Shown here piece after piece: positions 20,894 to 33,700 of a DNA stretch of 64,000 nt (the stretch's first letter is position 1; each line of letters starts with the position of its first letter). The notes under the pieces are model-generated. The model did no database searches. It was not told the DNA's origin and was given only the letters and a program-made list of their open reading frames with translations. Source of the stretch: Skeletonema tropicum (lineage: Eukaryota; Bacillariophyta; Thalassiosirophyceae; Thalassiosirales; Thalassiosiraceae). The stretch is from contig CM074128.1 of assembly GCA_037178625.1 (NCBI GenBank), forward strand, positions 3,100,001 to 3,164,000. The letters run 5' to 3'. The position numbers and the translations under genes were made by a program.

Positions 20894-21214
20894 TGATTAT
20901 CGCATTATTTGGTGGAAGCGACCATGCTGGTTTATGACTTGTGTTGTCAAGGTGGGTAGAGTGTGCGAAATTTTCACAGAGCCTTGGTGACAGAGTGTCG
21001 ATAGAGTGCAATGTAACAGTTGGTTGATGCAAATGTAACAAAAAGCAAATATGTAACATGGGTTGTGTCAGGTACTTATGAGAATGTACCTACAGTTATT
21101 CCTCTCTCAATTTTGAATTTTTTCAGTTTTGATTTTGGTAAAATAATGTTGGATGTTGTTGTAGTGAGTGAGTGTATCGGCAGTGGTTAGGACCATTCAA
21201 TCGACAATCCAACA

Positions 21215-22987
21215 ATGGGTCAATCACCTGAACCGTGGGAAATTGAAGGCGATGCTGCACAGGATAATGAAATGATGCAATCGGCCGCAGAAGATAATAG
21301 AAGTCTGGGAGATGAAGATGAGATGTGGAGATCTGCAATGGACAGATACCAACAAGAGAACGATGATGATCACCCACCTACCCTCTTTGAACTTAACAGC
21401 AGTCAACAGCAAAATTCATATAATTACGAGCGCATAAACAATACGATGGACAGAATGGGTACTTCTCGAATGGTGGGAATGGAGATGGAGATGGACTATG
21501 ACGAACCACCAACTCGACTTCCTGTAGCTCAAGCTGAAGCAGTTCAAGATGATATCGAGTCACTTTCGTTGTGGCAGACCTTTCAACTTCTTTACAGAAA
21601 TCACCCCACCGTTAGATATTACGCTGCCGCTCTCCTCGTGCTTCTAATTGCAGCTGCGATTATTTTGGGAGTTTCTCTCTCCAACAAGGACAATTCATCA
21701 AGCCAAAACTGCGCTGTTGCGAAGTATGCAGAGAAGCCATTCATTGTTCTTCCCGATCCTACTGGAGGAATCACATTTAGGGAGTTTGGTACAAGCATTT
21801 CGTCGTCTTCGGAATTCTTGGTCATTGGTGCACCAGATCCTTCTTCAGCTCAAAGCATAACTGTCGGTGGAGGAGCGTTCTTGTATAAACGGACTGGCAA
21901 AGGGGATTGGACGCCTTACTCAAGAATTATTTTAGACGATGGGAAAACAAGAAATGATAAATTTGGAGAATCAGTGTCAATATCAGAAGATTCACAAGTT
22001 ATTGCGGTTGGAGCCCCACGAGATGATAGGTTGGGCGTCACAGCTGGGGCGATATACATCATCGAGTCACCCTTTTCTAGCTCATCACCACCTCAGAGGC
22101 AAATTCCGAATGATCTTGCTCCGAATGACGAGTTTGGCGAAAGTGTTGATGTTTCAACGACTGTATTAACTGGCAATATTAGGGTTACTAACGTTGTAGC
22201 CAGTGCACCTGGGGATGATGATTTCGGCTTGAGAAGTGGCGCCGTATATGTGTATTCAAAGTATTACGATACTCCTCCTCCAAATGCATGTGGTGGGAGC
22301 GTGGTAAAAGTTGGCGAGTGGGTTCAGTGTCAAAAGTTGCTGCCGGATGATGGCGCCGCATTGGACCGATTTGGAAGCGCTGTAGCAATTTCTGGAAAGA
22401 CAGTTGTTGTTGGTGCTGAATGGGACAAAGCTGCTGGGAGAGAATCAGGGTCAGCCTACGCGTTTTCACTGGGAGACGATGGTATCTGGAGTCTCCAAGA
22501 AAAGATAACGGGCTGGAGCAACGAACCGGATAGATTTGGATCATCTGTGTCAACATCTGGAAACCGAGTTATCATCGGCGCCGATTATTATGATGTTCAA
22601 GGTGAGGGTGCGGGAGCGTCATATCTTTATCAACTAGAGAATGGAGTTTGGAAGTTGGAGCAAACGTTCTTACCACCTAACGGATCTATCCAATACCGCT
22701 GTGGGTCAAGCGTCAAAATATCTCAGGATGGAAGGACAATTATGATTGGCTGTCCTGGCGGTGGTAATGGTGGTATCGTGTATGTCTACCGTCTTAAAGA
22801 ACAAGGAGGTAAAACATCATGGGTGCAGCTCGAAAAATTAGCTGCAACAGATGGAGATCTATCTGATGCCGCAACGGCAAGCATGATGCTGGGCGACAGT
22901 CTAGCTGTTTCTCAAGGTGATAATTTACTTTTAGTTGCTGGGTATGGGCGCAACGGAGAGGTTTTCACGTACAGGCAAGATTGCTGA
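21215..22987 (+). CDS. Type II membrane protein with FG-GAP (integrin-alpha-like) beta-propeller repeats
   Basis: A 590-residue single-exon protein. An acidic N-terminal cytosolic region of about 130 residues precedes one transmembrane helix (AALLVLLIAAAIILGVSL, about 138-157). The rest is extracellular. It is built from repeats with the pattern FGxSVxxSxxxxVIxVGAPxxxxxxGAxYxY, for example KFGESVSISEDSQVIAVGAP, RFGSAVAISGKTVVVGAE and RFGSSVSTSGNRVIIGAD, about seven in all. These form FG-GAP blades as in integrin alpha heads and many diatom surface proteins. Likely cell-surface adhesion or carbohydrate/protein binding; ligand unknown. Head-to-head with the dsRNA helicase across the inverted repeat. 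Confidence 0.85.
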   Translation: MGQSPEPWEIEGDAAQDNEMMQSAAEDNRSLGDEDEMWRSAMDRYQQENDDDHPPTLFELNSSQQQNSYNYERINNTMDRMGTSRMVGMEMEMDYDEPPTRLPVAQAEAVQDDIESLSLWQTFQLLYRNHPTVRYYAAALLVLLIAAAIILGVSLSNKDNSSSQNCAVAKYAEKPFIVLPDPTGGITFREFGTSISSSSEFLVIGAPDPSSAQSITVGGGAFLYKRTGKGDWTPYSRIILDDGKTRNDKFGESVSISEDSQVIAVGAPRDDRLGVTAGAIYIIESPFSSSSPPQRQIPNDLAPNDEFGESVDVSTTVLTGNIRVTNVVASAPGDDDFGLRSGAVYVYSKYYDTPPPNACGGSVVKVGEWVQCQKLLPDDGAALDRFGSAVAISGKTVVVGAEWDKAAGRESGSAYAFSLGDDGIWSLQEKITGWSNEPDRFGSSVSTSGNRVIIGADYYDVQGEGAGASYLYQLENGVWKLEQTFLPPNGSIQYRCGSSVKISQDGRTIMIGCPGGGNGGIVYVYRLKEQGGKTSWVQLEKLAATDGDLSDAATASMMLGDSLAVSQGDNLLLVAGYGRNGEVFTYRQDC

Positions 22988-23042
22988 ACTTTTTATATTA
23001 TATCTGTTTAATTCATCAAATTTCATGTGATTCACGGTGTGA

Positions 23043-24035
23043 TTAATCATTTCGATCCTGGCGTCGCCTACGTCTTTCGATCTCCTTGTCCTTCTTTTTC
23101 CTTTGTTTGTTACGAGCAATCGGTACTGTTACAGCGCTATCTCCACCTTCAACGTCGACTCCACCACTACAAACATGATAACAAGTGTCAGTTCCTGTAA
23201 AATCTACACCCCGTTCTTTTAAGCTCAGTAAGATTGCTTCTCCTATCGGATGATTATAAGTCATCCCATCCTTGCAAGCTTGTTCGTCTGCAATGCGGAA
23301 GAGGTAATCTGCCAACCAAGCATGTAGGCACTTCACATCCTTGTTCTTGGATAGTGGATTGGCACCAGCAACACCTGCATCTACGAAGTATTCTGCTCCT
23401 TTGTCTCCTAATTTCGACTTGAGCATTTGATATGTTTGGCTGTCATCAGTGGCTTCTTCCGTATTATCATTTTCTGCCCCAAATATAAGCTTTTAACGCG
23501 TCGAAGAATGAATTGCATGTGCTTCGTTCATGCATTGTGTAAGTTCGTTCTCTCCTTCATTTGCTGCTAGTATTGAGTTCATCTTGTTTATAAAGCCTTC
23601 ATCCTCGAGAACATCTATGGCGTTTACAACCAACGGACAAGTGAGCTTCAGGAGCCCGCTGTTGACTCTATTAATTGAACTTCGTTTAAATTGTTGTGTT
23701 GGAGGAACTGGATCAAGCGAAAATGCTTGTGGGTAACCGTGCTTGCAACTGCATCGAGATGGCTTGCCCATCAGAGCATTCCCTGGCGCAACCTGCCCAG
23801 TTTGTCTCTCACAAGTTTCTTTGTCTGCTTCTGTGATTGGAACAGCCCCAGGGAACATGTAGCGTTTCGTTGGTCGAAGTTGCCTACGCAGACCTGATGA
23901 GAATGCAGCAGTCGCATGATGCATCGATGATACTGCTCCAATCAATGCCATCAAGAAAGAAAAATGCGAGAGAGAATACATGAGACGACTGAGACGACAA
24001 TTGCGTTGAGATCGATCAACGCGACTCAGATACAT
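23043..24035 (-). pseudogene. DUF501-like plastid-type protein, interrupted by one in-frame stop
   Basis: Frames 24035-23493 and 23426-23043 are the same reading frame, broken only by TAA at 23493-23495. Read through, the protein would be about 330 positions long. The N-terminus has a signal-like stretch (FSFLMALIGAV) and ATAAFSS, resembling an ASAFAP plastid motif. The core keeps features of bacterial DUF501: PSRCSCKHGYPQAFSLDP, LLKLTCPLVVNAIDVLED, NEAHAIHSS before the stop, and DVKCLHAWLADYLF plus a NHPIGEA end after it. The conserved C-terminal half lies downstream of the stop, so the product is truncated unless the stop is an error, an allele or is read through. The tail is K/R-rich. Function of DUF501 is unknown. 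Convergent with the FG-GAP gene (55 bp). Confidence 0.75.
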
Positions 24036-24445
24036 TGAAGGGAGCTGCTATGCTGTGTTAGGGATAGAGAGATGTTATCTCACTCGAGATGCACGACCAA
24101 TAATGCATGCCTGATGGATGGCAGCATAAGAAGTGTTGCATGGTCATGGTGGGTTGTTGGATGTTGGATGATGGCAAGAGAAGAAAAAGTGTTCAAAATG
24201 AGAATTCGTAGAGCTAATATGGAATGTTTTAGGTATGTATAGAGACGGGCGTCTCATACGACTGACACTTTTGATACTCCTCGCTTTTTGTCAGCTTGAA
24301 CGGTCCGCTTGTACCTATCAGCTTGGCCGCTTTGGCCTTTGGCCGGGCTGTTGCGCTTATTGATGGTCGTCGGAAAAACGATAGCGACACAGAAGTAGCA
24401 ATACAAAATTTAATATTTACCATGGCAGAATAGAGCTGCAACATC

Positions 24446-27400
24446 ATGATCTTTGTATCATTGTTAGTACTCTTTGCTTTTTGGCGCATGCCCGTCGTAG
24501 CCGGCCATGGCTTCATGACCAGCCCGCGATCTCGTAATTTATTGGCTTCAGAGGAAACTGTTTGGTGGCCTCAGACCGAGCAAGATCCACGTAGGTCTTC
24601 AAAATATATTCCTCGTATGTATTTGATTTGTACAATATCTCATACTTCGTTGTTGATACATATTTGATTCCATTAGTGCCAGAGACGTGCCCGCATTGCT
24701 TGAATCTTGGTGGCAATCTTGCTCGGTGTGGTATCGTTCAAGACAGAAACTATGACGCTCCCAAGAATGCTCTAGGAGGGCCCATGCCGACAAAGATTCA
24801 AGCAACCTATAGCCAAGGTCAAGATATCATTATCGACGTAACGCTGACAGCCCATCACAAGGGCCATTTTGTGTTCTCGGCATGTCCCATCGTTCAAGGG
24901 GAAATTGCATCACAGGCCTGCTTCGATAAACACAAATTGAAATTCATCGAAGACATGGCTTGGAATGCAAACTTTGACCCAAATTATCCAGAGAGAGCCT
25001 ACCTTGCTCCGATACAGAATCCTGGCTATAAGCTGAATCCATCGTCAAGTGTTAGAGTTATGGATTTTAGCTTCAAAGTAAGTGTTCGTTATTGCTCAAA
25101 AATTGATATAGCCTATCTCTCACTCTAATTCCTAACTCTCTCTTTCTCAATCGAAGATGAGACTACCACCCGACCTCTACGGTGATATCGTTCTTATTCA
25201 ATGGTATTATCTCACTGCAAATAGTTGCGTGCACGAAGGATATAACAAGTATAACTGGCCTGATGGATGGGATGTCCCCGCAGCTGATAAATGCGGAGAT
25301 ATATCAAGTGATGGTTTAGGGACGCCTGAACAATTTTGGAATTGTGCCGAGGTGAAGATAGAGAAGGATGAAAACTATCAACAGGAGCAGTCGCAACCCC
25401 AGTCCAAACCAACTGCAGAAGTTTCAACCGCTTTTTCTGTAGATGCAGTTAGTGCTGGAGACCACAAGATGCACGACAAGACAATTATTGGTTACTACGC
25501 TAGCTGGCAATGGTATGACAGAGCTAAGTTGGCCAAGCCTCAAAATATGAACTTTTCCAAGGTACAGAGAGTAAATTTCGCTTTCTTTCAAACAAATGAG
25601 TCTGGAGATATTTGGGGCACGGATTCATGGGCCGATGCAAACCTTCTTTTTGGCCCGTATAATTGGAATCCTCAGGAAGGGTCAAAGCAATACTGCTCTT
25701 GGGATGCCCCGAATGTCAAGGCATGCAACTATCACTTCGATGAAGAAGGCTTGATCTCTCTTGTGCATGCGGCTGGAGCAACGTTGTACCCTTCTCTTGG
25801 TGGTTGGACACTCTCAGATCCTTTCCCTGCAATGGCTGCGTCAAAGGAAGCTCGGGCAAACTTCGCCAAGAATTGTGTTAAGTTGATAGAAGATTACGAC
25901 TTCGATGGAATAGACTTAGACTGGGAATATCCAGGATTTGCTGATCATTCGGGCACGCCTGATGACAAAGCAAACTTCAAGCTCTTACTGGAAGACGTGA
26001 GGGCCGCGCTTGATGATCTCGGGAAGATCAAAGGACGGTTTTACGGTCTCACAGCAGCGTTGCCTTGCGGGCCTGACCACATCTCGAACATGGATATAGC
26101 CCATACCGCAAGTGTGCTATCCGAGCTGAACCTGATGACCTAGTAAGTTGCCACGAATATCTTTTCTTCATTTCAGTATTTGCTTCTTGTATCTCTCGCG
26201 CGAGACTAATTCTGATCACACATCTTTCAGTGACTTTTTTGGTGCGTGGTCGCCGACGACAGGTGTCAATGCTCCTTTATATTACCAAGGCTGGGGCGAT
26301 GAGGATTTTAATGTCGCAGCATGCGTTGAAAACTGGATGGCTGGAGGTGGTACGCCGGATAAAATCAATATTGGCTTGCCTTTTTACGGAAGATCGTACC
26401 TAAATGCCAAGGGCCTCAACGAACCTCATTCTGGGGCCGATAAAAACATATGGGGAATTGACGACGGGACGCCGCAATACTTCAATATCGTGTCTAAGCT
26501 TCCATCGATGACTCAGATGTGGGACGAAAAGACTTGGACACAGATTGCCTACTTCGAAGGAGGTGGACTTGTAAGCTTTGATAATGAAAACGCCATTTGT
26601 GCAAAGATCGAGTTTATGCAAAAACACAATCTTAATGGAGGAATCATTTGGGAATTGTCGGGAGACGTTTTGGAAGATCTTTCAACGCCTCTTCTCGATG
26701 TCATTAATGAGAAGCTGTTGAATCCTGAAATGAGTTGTGGTCAACCTGGTGAAGTAGTCACTACTCCACTTATCTCCGTGGGATCGAGTTCTGCTGCTGT
26801 TGTATCATCGAGCTCATCTACGCCTAGTTCAACATCATCATTTCAACCTGGCGAAGCTGTAGGATCAAGTTCTGCTGTATCATCGAGCTCATCATCATCA
26901 TCTAGTTCAATGTCTTCATCTGCTTTTGGCAGCTCATCTTCCCTCGCCGGCACCTTCGTTTCCAACGATTCAGCTAGTGGACAGCCTATCTTACTCTTCT
27001 GTGGAGGAAAGCAAGATTCGCTGAACATTATCAATGCAGAGACTCTGGTGTTATCATTTGCTTATGAACTTCATAGACCTGTTGAAGGAGTGTCAGAGCA
27101 AGCTGCCATTAGATCATTGAAAAAGGTCATGTTGAAGTCAATCGCTGACAAGTTGCAGTGCGGTATGGGAGACTCCACGCTCGGGCGCTTGCTGAGAACA
27201 AAAGATGCGCATCAGCAAATAGTAGCAGTAGAAGCAAGTCTGCATGACACGCCAAACAAAAATTCGCCATGCACTATACCGATTAACCACGCCGTGCCAA
27301 CAATTTGTCATTCAATGATTGGATCAATGAAGGCGTATTTTTCTCAAGGAACGCCAGCACAAATTTTGACGAATGCCAGAGATGAGCTCCTTTTCTTCAT

Positions 27401-28208
27401 TCGAACTACCATGTCGTCAGGAGCTTACGAGAGTGCTGATGTGAGAAAGGTCGTATATATTGAAGATCTCAGCGTTGGTGCGATACATTCAAATCCGCCA
27501 ACCAACTCACATCAAGTACTTGTGTGGCAAGAAAATGACACCGAGACTAGCTCTTCGTCCCTACTGATAGGTGCTGTTGTTGTACTAAGCGTGGCCTTCG
27601 TTGGACTTCTCGGCTTATTGCTCATATCTCGAAGAACAAGAAGAGGAACTATATGGTACCAATCCCCACACAATCAGGTTGGAAATTCTGTTCCTTTAGG
27701 AGTAGAAGATGAAAATAGTGAAGATTTAGAGAGTGTATGGCAGAAAGCGCTGCATACATACGATAAAGAAGGTACCATTGCCGAAGAACCAGCTGGTGTT
27801 GCAAACGATGGCAGGATAGGTATCGCAGGGATGGATCGCAATGTTGTTACTGTAGCAGTGGCAGTGGAGCCAGAAGGTGCTCTTTTTAAGCCTCACGCAA
27901 ACACAGAATGTGAACCCAAAGCACCTACAAGTGAGATGGAAAAAGCAACAACTGAGACATTGGCCGTGTCTGTTGAAAGCAGCAGTGTCGAAGAAGATGA
28001 AGATGAAATAAAGGAATCCATTTCAAATGAAGTGCATGATGACGATGAAGAGGAAAGCCAACATGATACCACTTCTTCTGATGAGAACGAACGTGACATC
28101 GACATGGATGAAGAAGAAAAAGAATCAAGCGATCATCAGGGCGATGAAGGTGAAGGAAACTTTGTCATCGTTTCAAATGATGCCGTTCCTGATACCAGGT
28201 TAGACTAA
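24446..28208 (+). CDS. Membrane-anchored LPMO-GH18 chitinase fusion
   Basis: Four exons (24446-24614, 24677-25077, 25157-26142, 26231-28208) join in frame to 1,177 residues. A signal peptide (1-20, ending VVAG) leaves His21 first: HGFMTSPRSRN. With His117 in LTAHHKGHFVFSACP it forms the copper brace of an LPMO (LPMO_10 fold, closest in pattern to AA15); CPHC, RCG and LIQWYYLTANSC fit too. After a short linker comes a complete GH18 domain (about 299-685): IGYYASW, PSLGGW, catalytic DFDGIDLDWEYPG (acid Glu near 447), YDFFGAW and GGIIWELSGD. A Ser-rich stalk (about 700-780), an unrecognised 170-residue SEA-like domain, one transmembrane helix (about 962-985) and a very acidic 190-residue cytosolic tail follow. 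Predicted to oxidise and hydrolyse chitin at the cell surface. Confidence 0.93.
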
Positions 28209-29216
28209 GGTCATATTATCGTAGTACCCTCTCTCTAACGTCCATTATTCTCGCCTCTATGTACAAGTGACTGTGAGATATTTGTAACAAATACACAATA
28301 CACAGTATATAGCAGGTTGTGAAGACGTCACAGAGACAGAGGAGGTTTTTGTTTTATGAAAATTTTTGTGCGCGGAACGCGCGCACGTTGAACGCCCCAG
28401 GAACGGCCGAAGGCCGTAGTGATGGTGACACCAACTCTCCTCAACTCTCCTACGGCACAATTCCTCTACTAAGTACTACTATTCATCAGAAAACCAACCA
28501 ACAAAATAATCATAACAAAAATCGTCACAGCCATTTTATTATTTTTGTTATTATTTTTACTACCACAATTCACCACAATGATGTTCAACAACATTCTTCT
28601 CGCTCCAGACGGATGATACGAATTCTCTTATGGCAACACCCCTACGCCCTCCCCAATGGCACTTCTACACCCCTAGCTGACCATCCACCACAACCTACGG
28701 CCAAAGTGTGTTAGTGTATGTTATGAGCTTCCGCTAGAGCCGCCAGTCGGCGTTATAGGTGGCGAACTAATCAAAATGTAGCGTGTTGTGTCAAAAAATA
28801 CGGACACCGATCGAAGCATGTTAGTGTTTATGACATAAACCTTTGGCGGATAACGCAACAAGTCAATGCAAGCCGTGGCGTAAATCGTCTTATGATATGT
28901 AAGGAAGTGTCTGCAACATGGTACAATTATTGGAGGTCGTAGGTCTCGTTTGATACGTTATGAGGACCGACTCACGTGTGCTCGGACGATGCTGCCGACG
29001 ATGTCATTGCAATATTCAATGGTGTTCCGCCACTCATTCACTGAAACCGCCACCCCAATGATCATCACAATATTCAGGTTCGATTTGCCGCTGAGAAAGG
29101 CTCTCCAAAACTATTTCTACAAAATAATCCTTGTTATGTACCTATTTTGGAGATGGCGAATATGCAATCGACACATCTGTTGGGTGTTTAATGACGCAAT
29201 AAAATAGAAAGAGACG
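28209..29216. other. Intergenic, no gene seen
   Basis: About 1 kb with no supported gene. An open frame of 131 codons at 28319-28714 is low-complexity (N, H, T-rich near the end) and has no motif, so I do not call it. The 3' end of the chitinase transcript must lie in the first few hundred bases. Confidence 0.5.
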
Positions 29217-29929
29217 ATGTACCGAGCAAAAGACTTTGAATTTACAATATTAAGAGCGATTACTCTCGTAGTTACAACGGAGAAGCAGGGGGAGAGGCTA
29301 GATAAGATGGAAAAGCTCCTATCCCAAGCGTTATCTGGAATTGACACTATCGTGCACCATGTGTGCCCTCCTGGTACTCCGTCACCTACCAGCAAGAAAC
29401 GCAAGACATCTACACCCGAAGTGGCAGCTGCCGCTACTGCAACGACTGCTGTCACAAACGGTAGTACTAAGAATGTGAATAACGAACTCATGGCCCCAAA
29501 GGTACGATTGATTGGGAGACGCTTCTTAGACGAATGAATTGTGGCGCCTTTTTGCAAGAGGTGGTGTGGTTTAATGTAACTTTCCATCCTGATCACTTCT
29601 TACCTGTCGTGCAATCTGATTCTCAGAAGAGGAAGGGTAACCTTCGGAAGCTTAGACTTATTGCAACATCAGTTTTTGAGGGCATGGAGGAGGTTGCTGA
29701 AGGTGCGGAGAATGATGTTTTCCTTCGATCCAAAGTACCAAGAGGTACTACTCCTGGTGAATTTGTTGCAAGTACTAAGTGGCTCAAGCACGTCAAGAGC
29801 ACCGCATCAAAAGTTGCAATTATATTTGCGAAGTCTATTGTCAAGAGGCTGCTTGTGGCGAACGGCAACTACACAGAAGACGAATTTAGGAAGATGTTCA
29901 ATAATCAAAAGTTGGATGTAGGTCCATAG
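29217..29929 (+). CDS. Unrecognised two-exon protein with a basic nuclear-type signal
   Basis: Two short frames join through a 59-nt GT-AG intron (29502-29560) to give 217 residues, ...LMAPK|VVWFNVTFHPDH... The first exon is helical and possibly coiled-coil (ERLDKMEKLLSQALSGIDTI), then has SKKRKTS, a possible nuclear localisation signal, and an Ala/Thr stretch. The second exon is basic and helical with KWLKHVKSTASKVAIIFAKS and NYTEDEFRKMF. I do not recognise a family. It is isolated, with 1 kb and 0.8 kb of empty DNA on either side, so a mobile-element origin is possible. Confidence 0.5.
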
Positions 29930-30719
29930 TAAAATCGAGGCTCTGAAAACAGCTGAGAATAAGTTGTAGTTTATAAGTAAAATGTAATAAAAGTTGTAGT
30001 GTTTTTACTGTCTTATTTGCTTAGGTCGGGTTTCTTCCCGCCGTGTGGTTTTCTTACGTTTTTTTACTATGCTCGTGAGTCTTCCACTATTACGGGCCTT
30101 TAGGTTATTTCTGTACCCACTTTAATTACGTGGCTACTGGGTAGTCTCGTTCCTGGTGGACTCCCATTAGAATTCATGCGTTCCTGACATTCGGAGTTGT
30201 CCAGAAAATTTGGGGTTTGTGACCTGACTATATACATAATATGTAACTGTATGTACCGAGAGGTAACGTGAGTACGAAAGCAGGCTTCTACGAAAGCGCC
30301 ATTACCTGCTTGCTCTAATGTGTGTTAGGTACCAGTACGACACAAACTGTCAAGTAGAGGAGAAAATGCACTACTAAGTTGAAGGCTCCTCAGTTCAACG
30401 TCTTCTTTTTTGTTCATTCCGCCGGCCCACGCCTCCTCGTTTTGCGAAGTTCTGTTGACGTGGTCGTTTACATAAAAATGAGCAGTGCTCTCAGTCTGCG
30501 ATGATTTAAAATGCTTTCTTGTGAGAATGCAGAAAAAACAAGGCACAGAGACACAAAGTGAAATCCTGGTGAACTGGCTTGCCACTTGCCACGCCAGGTA
30601 AAATGCACTTCAAGCCAATGAATTCGCGGAAAAGGTAGAGTCTTAGTATGCACTGTGTCCACCAACATGATATATCATATCATGATTAAAAGAGAGTGAG
30701 AACACACAAGATTTGTCCC
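29930..30719. other. Intergenic, no gene seen
   Basis: About 790 bp without a convincing coding frame on either strand. It must contain the 3' end of the gene at 29217 and the promoter and leader of the surface-protein gene at 30720. No repeat of note. Confidence 0.5.
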
Positions 30720-33700
30720 ATGAGGCGTAGGCGAACGCGTTATCGGCAGCCGCCGGTGCTATTCTTCTGTCATGTGGTTGCTCTGATCGTTTCGCTCCTA
30801 ATCGTCAATGCCCAAGAAGACCCTTCACTCGATTATTCCTGTGGTATGGATTGGGTGAATGCCGCCAACGGTTGTTCCAAGCACTGCCCATCTGGCCGTG
30901 ATGAGGAATGTGCCGAGCTTGGCGAAGGCTATGGCTGTTATTACTTTACTGGTTGCAAAACTCAGTTTGAAGAACTTAAAAAGGAGCAAGAAGAATTAGC
31001 AGCGCTGCAAGGGGAGGATGAAGACGACTATGTTGAAGTCCCTCCAGAGCAAAACCAGTTTTGTGCACCAACATTTATAGAGGCGATGCTCAAGTGCAGT
31101 AAAGACAAGGCATGCCCTAACGGAAACGAGTGCGGGGAGGGTGAAGAGTGTTTTGGACAAACAAATTGTGACCGAGAATTGAAACGACCTTCGAGTGATA
31201 TGATATTCAACCTGATGGGTTTATCGGGTGTTATGGTAGAAGAAGATTTGACGATCTTCAAAAGCACTATGTTCGATGTACTGCAAGAATCCTTGAGTGA
31301 TGTAAAAATTCATTTGGATACTATATCAATTACAAACCAACGCTATTTCGATAACGAAAAAAATGTTGAAGTAAGTGTATTGCTTACGGCTAAATATCGC
31401 CCCCCTCCACGGCAAAAGCTAGATTCGATTATAGAAAACAGTATCAATCTTCAGCAAAAATCTGTAGGAATGTTAATCAGGCAAGCGGGGAATGATGCCA
31501 AGCGATTGTACTTCTCAAACTTGAAAGAAATATCTGCTGTGTCTAGGGAAAATGCGACAAATAGGCCAACGGTGAGTCCGACGGAATCGCCGACTTTTTC
31601 GCCGACGGGTCGGCCCTCAACGTATCCTACCGCATCACCCTCAGGGAGTCCTTCTTCAGCTCCTTCGGATATTCCCTCTTCCTCACCCAGTCGTATGCAC
31701 ATTCAAGAAGTTGTCACTGCAACAAGCAATGAACTCAAAAGTTCTACTGAAGCGAGCTATGGGATCGTTTTCAACATGCGTACGACGAGTAACGGTCCTG
31801 TCATTATTATTAATGGGCTAGACTTCTATTCAGAGAATACGAAATTTGTTGGCTTTGAACTATGGTCAAGGCTTGGGTCCTTCAAGGATTTTAAGGGCAC
31901 ATACGAAGGATGGGATTTAATAGCGTCTGGTGTTGTCAAAGGCGCTGGCTATGGAAAGTTTACTTCGATTCCTGCAAGTACTTTCACTGAAGTCTCTATA
32001 CCGGGAAGAGGGGGTGAGCGAGCCTTTTATCTCACTTTGAACGCTATGGATCTAATCTACAGAGCAAGCGAAGTGGAATCTACCGAGTCGGACAGTAGAG
32101 TTACTGCATCATCTCCTGAGTTAGAAATTTATGAAGGGGAGGCGGTACTTTCTTATCCCTTTCCTGATCCGGATCAAGCGTATCTATATCGATCTCCACG
32201 ACAATTCCTTGGGGCAGTTCAATACGACAGATTGCCTTGCAAGCCATTCAGTTTATACGGGTCAGCAATCGACCTTCCGTGCGTAGCAATGCCAACGATG
32301 GATCCAACAAAGCATCCAACTCCGCAACCAATACAGGCCACTTCAACACCGACCGCCGATCCTGAAGAAAGTTTACTGGAGCCACCGACCATGTCGCCAC
32401 TCTTAACACCGTCGCTTTCTCCAAGTGTTTCACTTGCTCCTACAACATCAACGTCTCCCACTTTCTCAGCTTCTCCCACTCTATATCCAACCCCATCGCC
32501 AATAGGTCCTATTATGGCGTACGTCGTTGTAACTCTTCGTCACACTCTGAATCGCAACATGAATGCGTTCGAAAGAGAGAGTTTCTTTGACATGTTTGTC
32601 ACGTTCCTGCGTAAGCATACTAAGGTTGCTATGATGGTTGCAGAGATTGATTTGTGGAGTGAAGATCAGATAAAGGTTGCTGCACATATCGAATCCAATG
32701 CAACTGCTGTAACTCCAGTTGTTACGACAAGAAGTGTACAGGGTCTTCAAAAAGTCCAAGCAACAAAACTCACTCTAGTGCTGAAAATTTCATCCACTAC
32801 GCTACCGTTCGGTCTGCTTGGCAATATGGCAGTCGTTGCCATTGAGGAGAATCAGGAAGAGCTTTTGACAGAAATTGGCTCACTTGGTAAATTATATCAG
32901 TTCTTTGAGAACATTGATCAGGTAGTATCGTTTTCTATCGGCAGTGTGCCTGAAGCACCAGTGGCTTCGCCTGCAGAAACAGAATCAACTTATCAAGGAC
33001 AAGGATTTATAAATGGAAACATCAATAGGGAGTCGTCAGCCCGAGTCGGTGGTGAGTGCAACATGAACTGTCACCACATGTTTTTACCTCTTCTTTGTCT
33101 CACGAAACCTGGTTCCGTTCACATTCCTATCTCAGTCATTACAGGTGTCACAATTCTTTGGCTATTACTTGCTACTTTTAGTATATTATACATTAAAAAT
33201 GTGCGTTCCAAAATGAAAGAGCACAGAATAATGAGTAAAGACAATGAAAAGATGGACCCTCTCTATCCAGATGTTTTCGATGGTTCAAGCCACGCGTATT
33301 CTAAAGAGACAAGTGATAGAAGTGGTGGGAATGATGAGGAAATTGGTTTGCGACAAAACTTGCCATCCTCGTTGAGAAGGTCAGGTGGCCAACGCGACCT
33401 GGATATGAGAGAATCTTTACGAGAATCCTTGCGACGAAGCTACAGTTATAATGACCTCAGAGCGAGCTTGCGGAGGAGTGATAGTAAAGGAAATCTGAGA
33501 GGGTCCTCGTTGAGCAGGTCAGGTGGCTCTCGTGACTTGAACATTGGGGATTCTTTACGAGACTCCTTGCGACGAAGCGAAAGCCGAGGTGACCTCAGAA
33601 CGAGCTTAAGGAGGAGTGATACTCAAGGAAATCTGAGAGGATCCTCGTTGAGCAGGTCAGGTGGCTCTCGTGACTTGAACTTGGGAGATCCTTTACGAGA

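Noticed and set aside
28319..28714. 131-codon plus-strand frame
   Set aside because: Low-complexity sequence, no motif, and overlaps the probable 3' flank of the chitinase gene.
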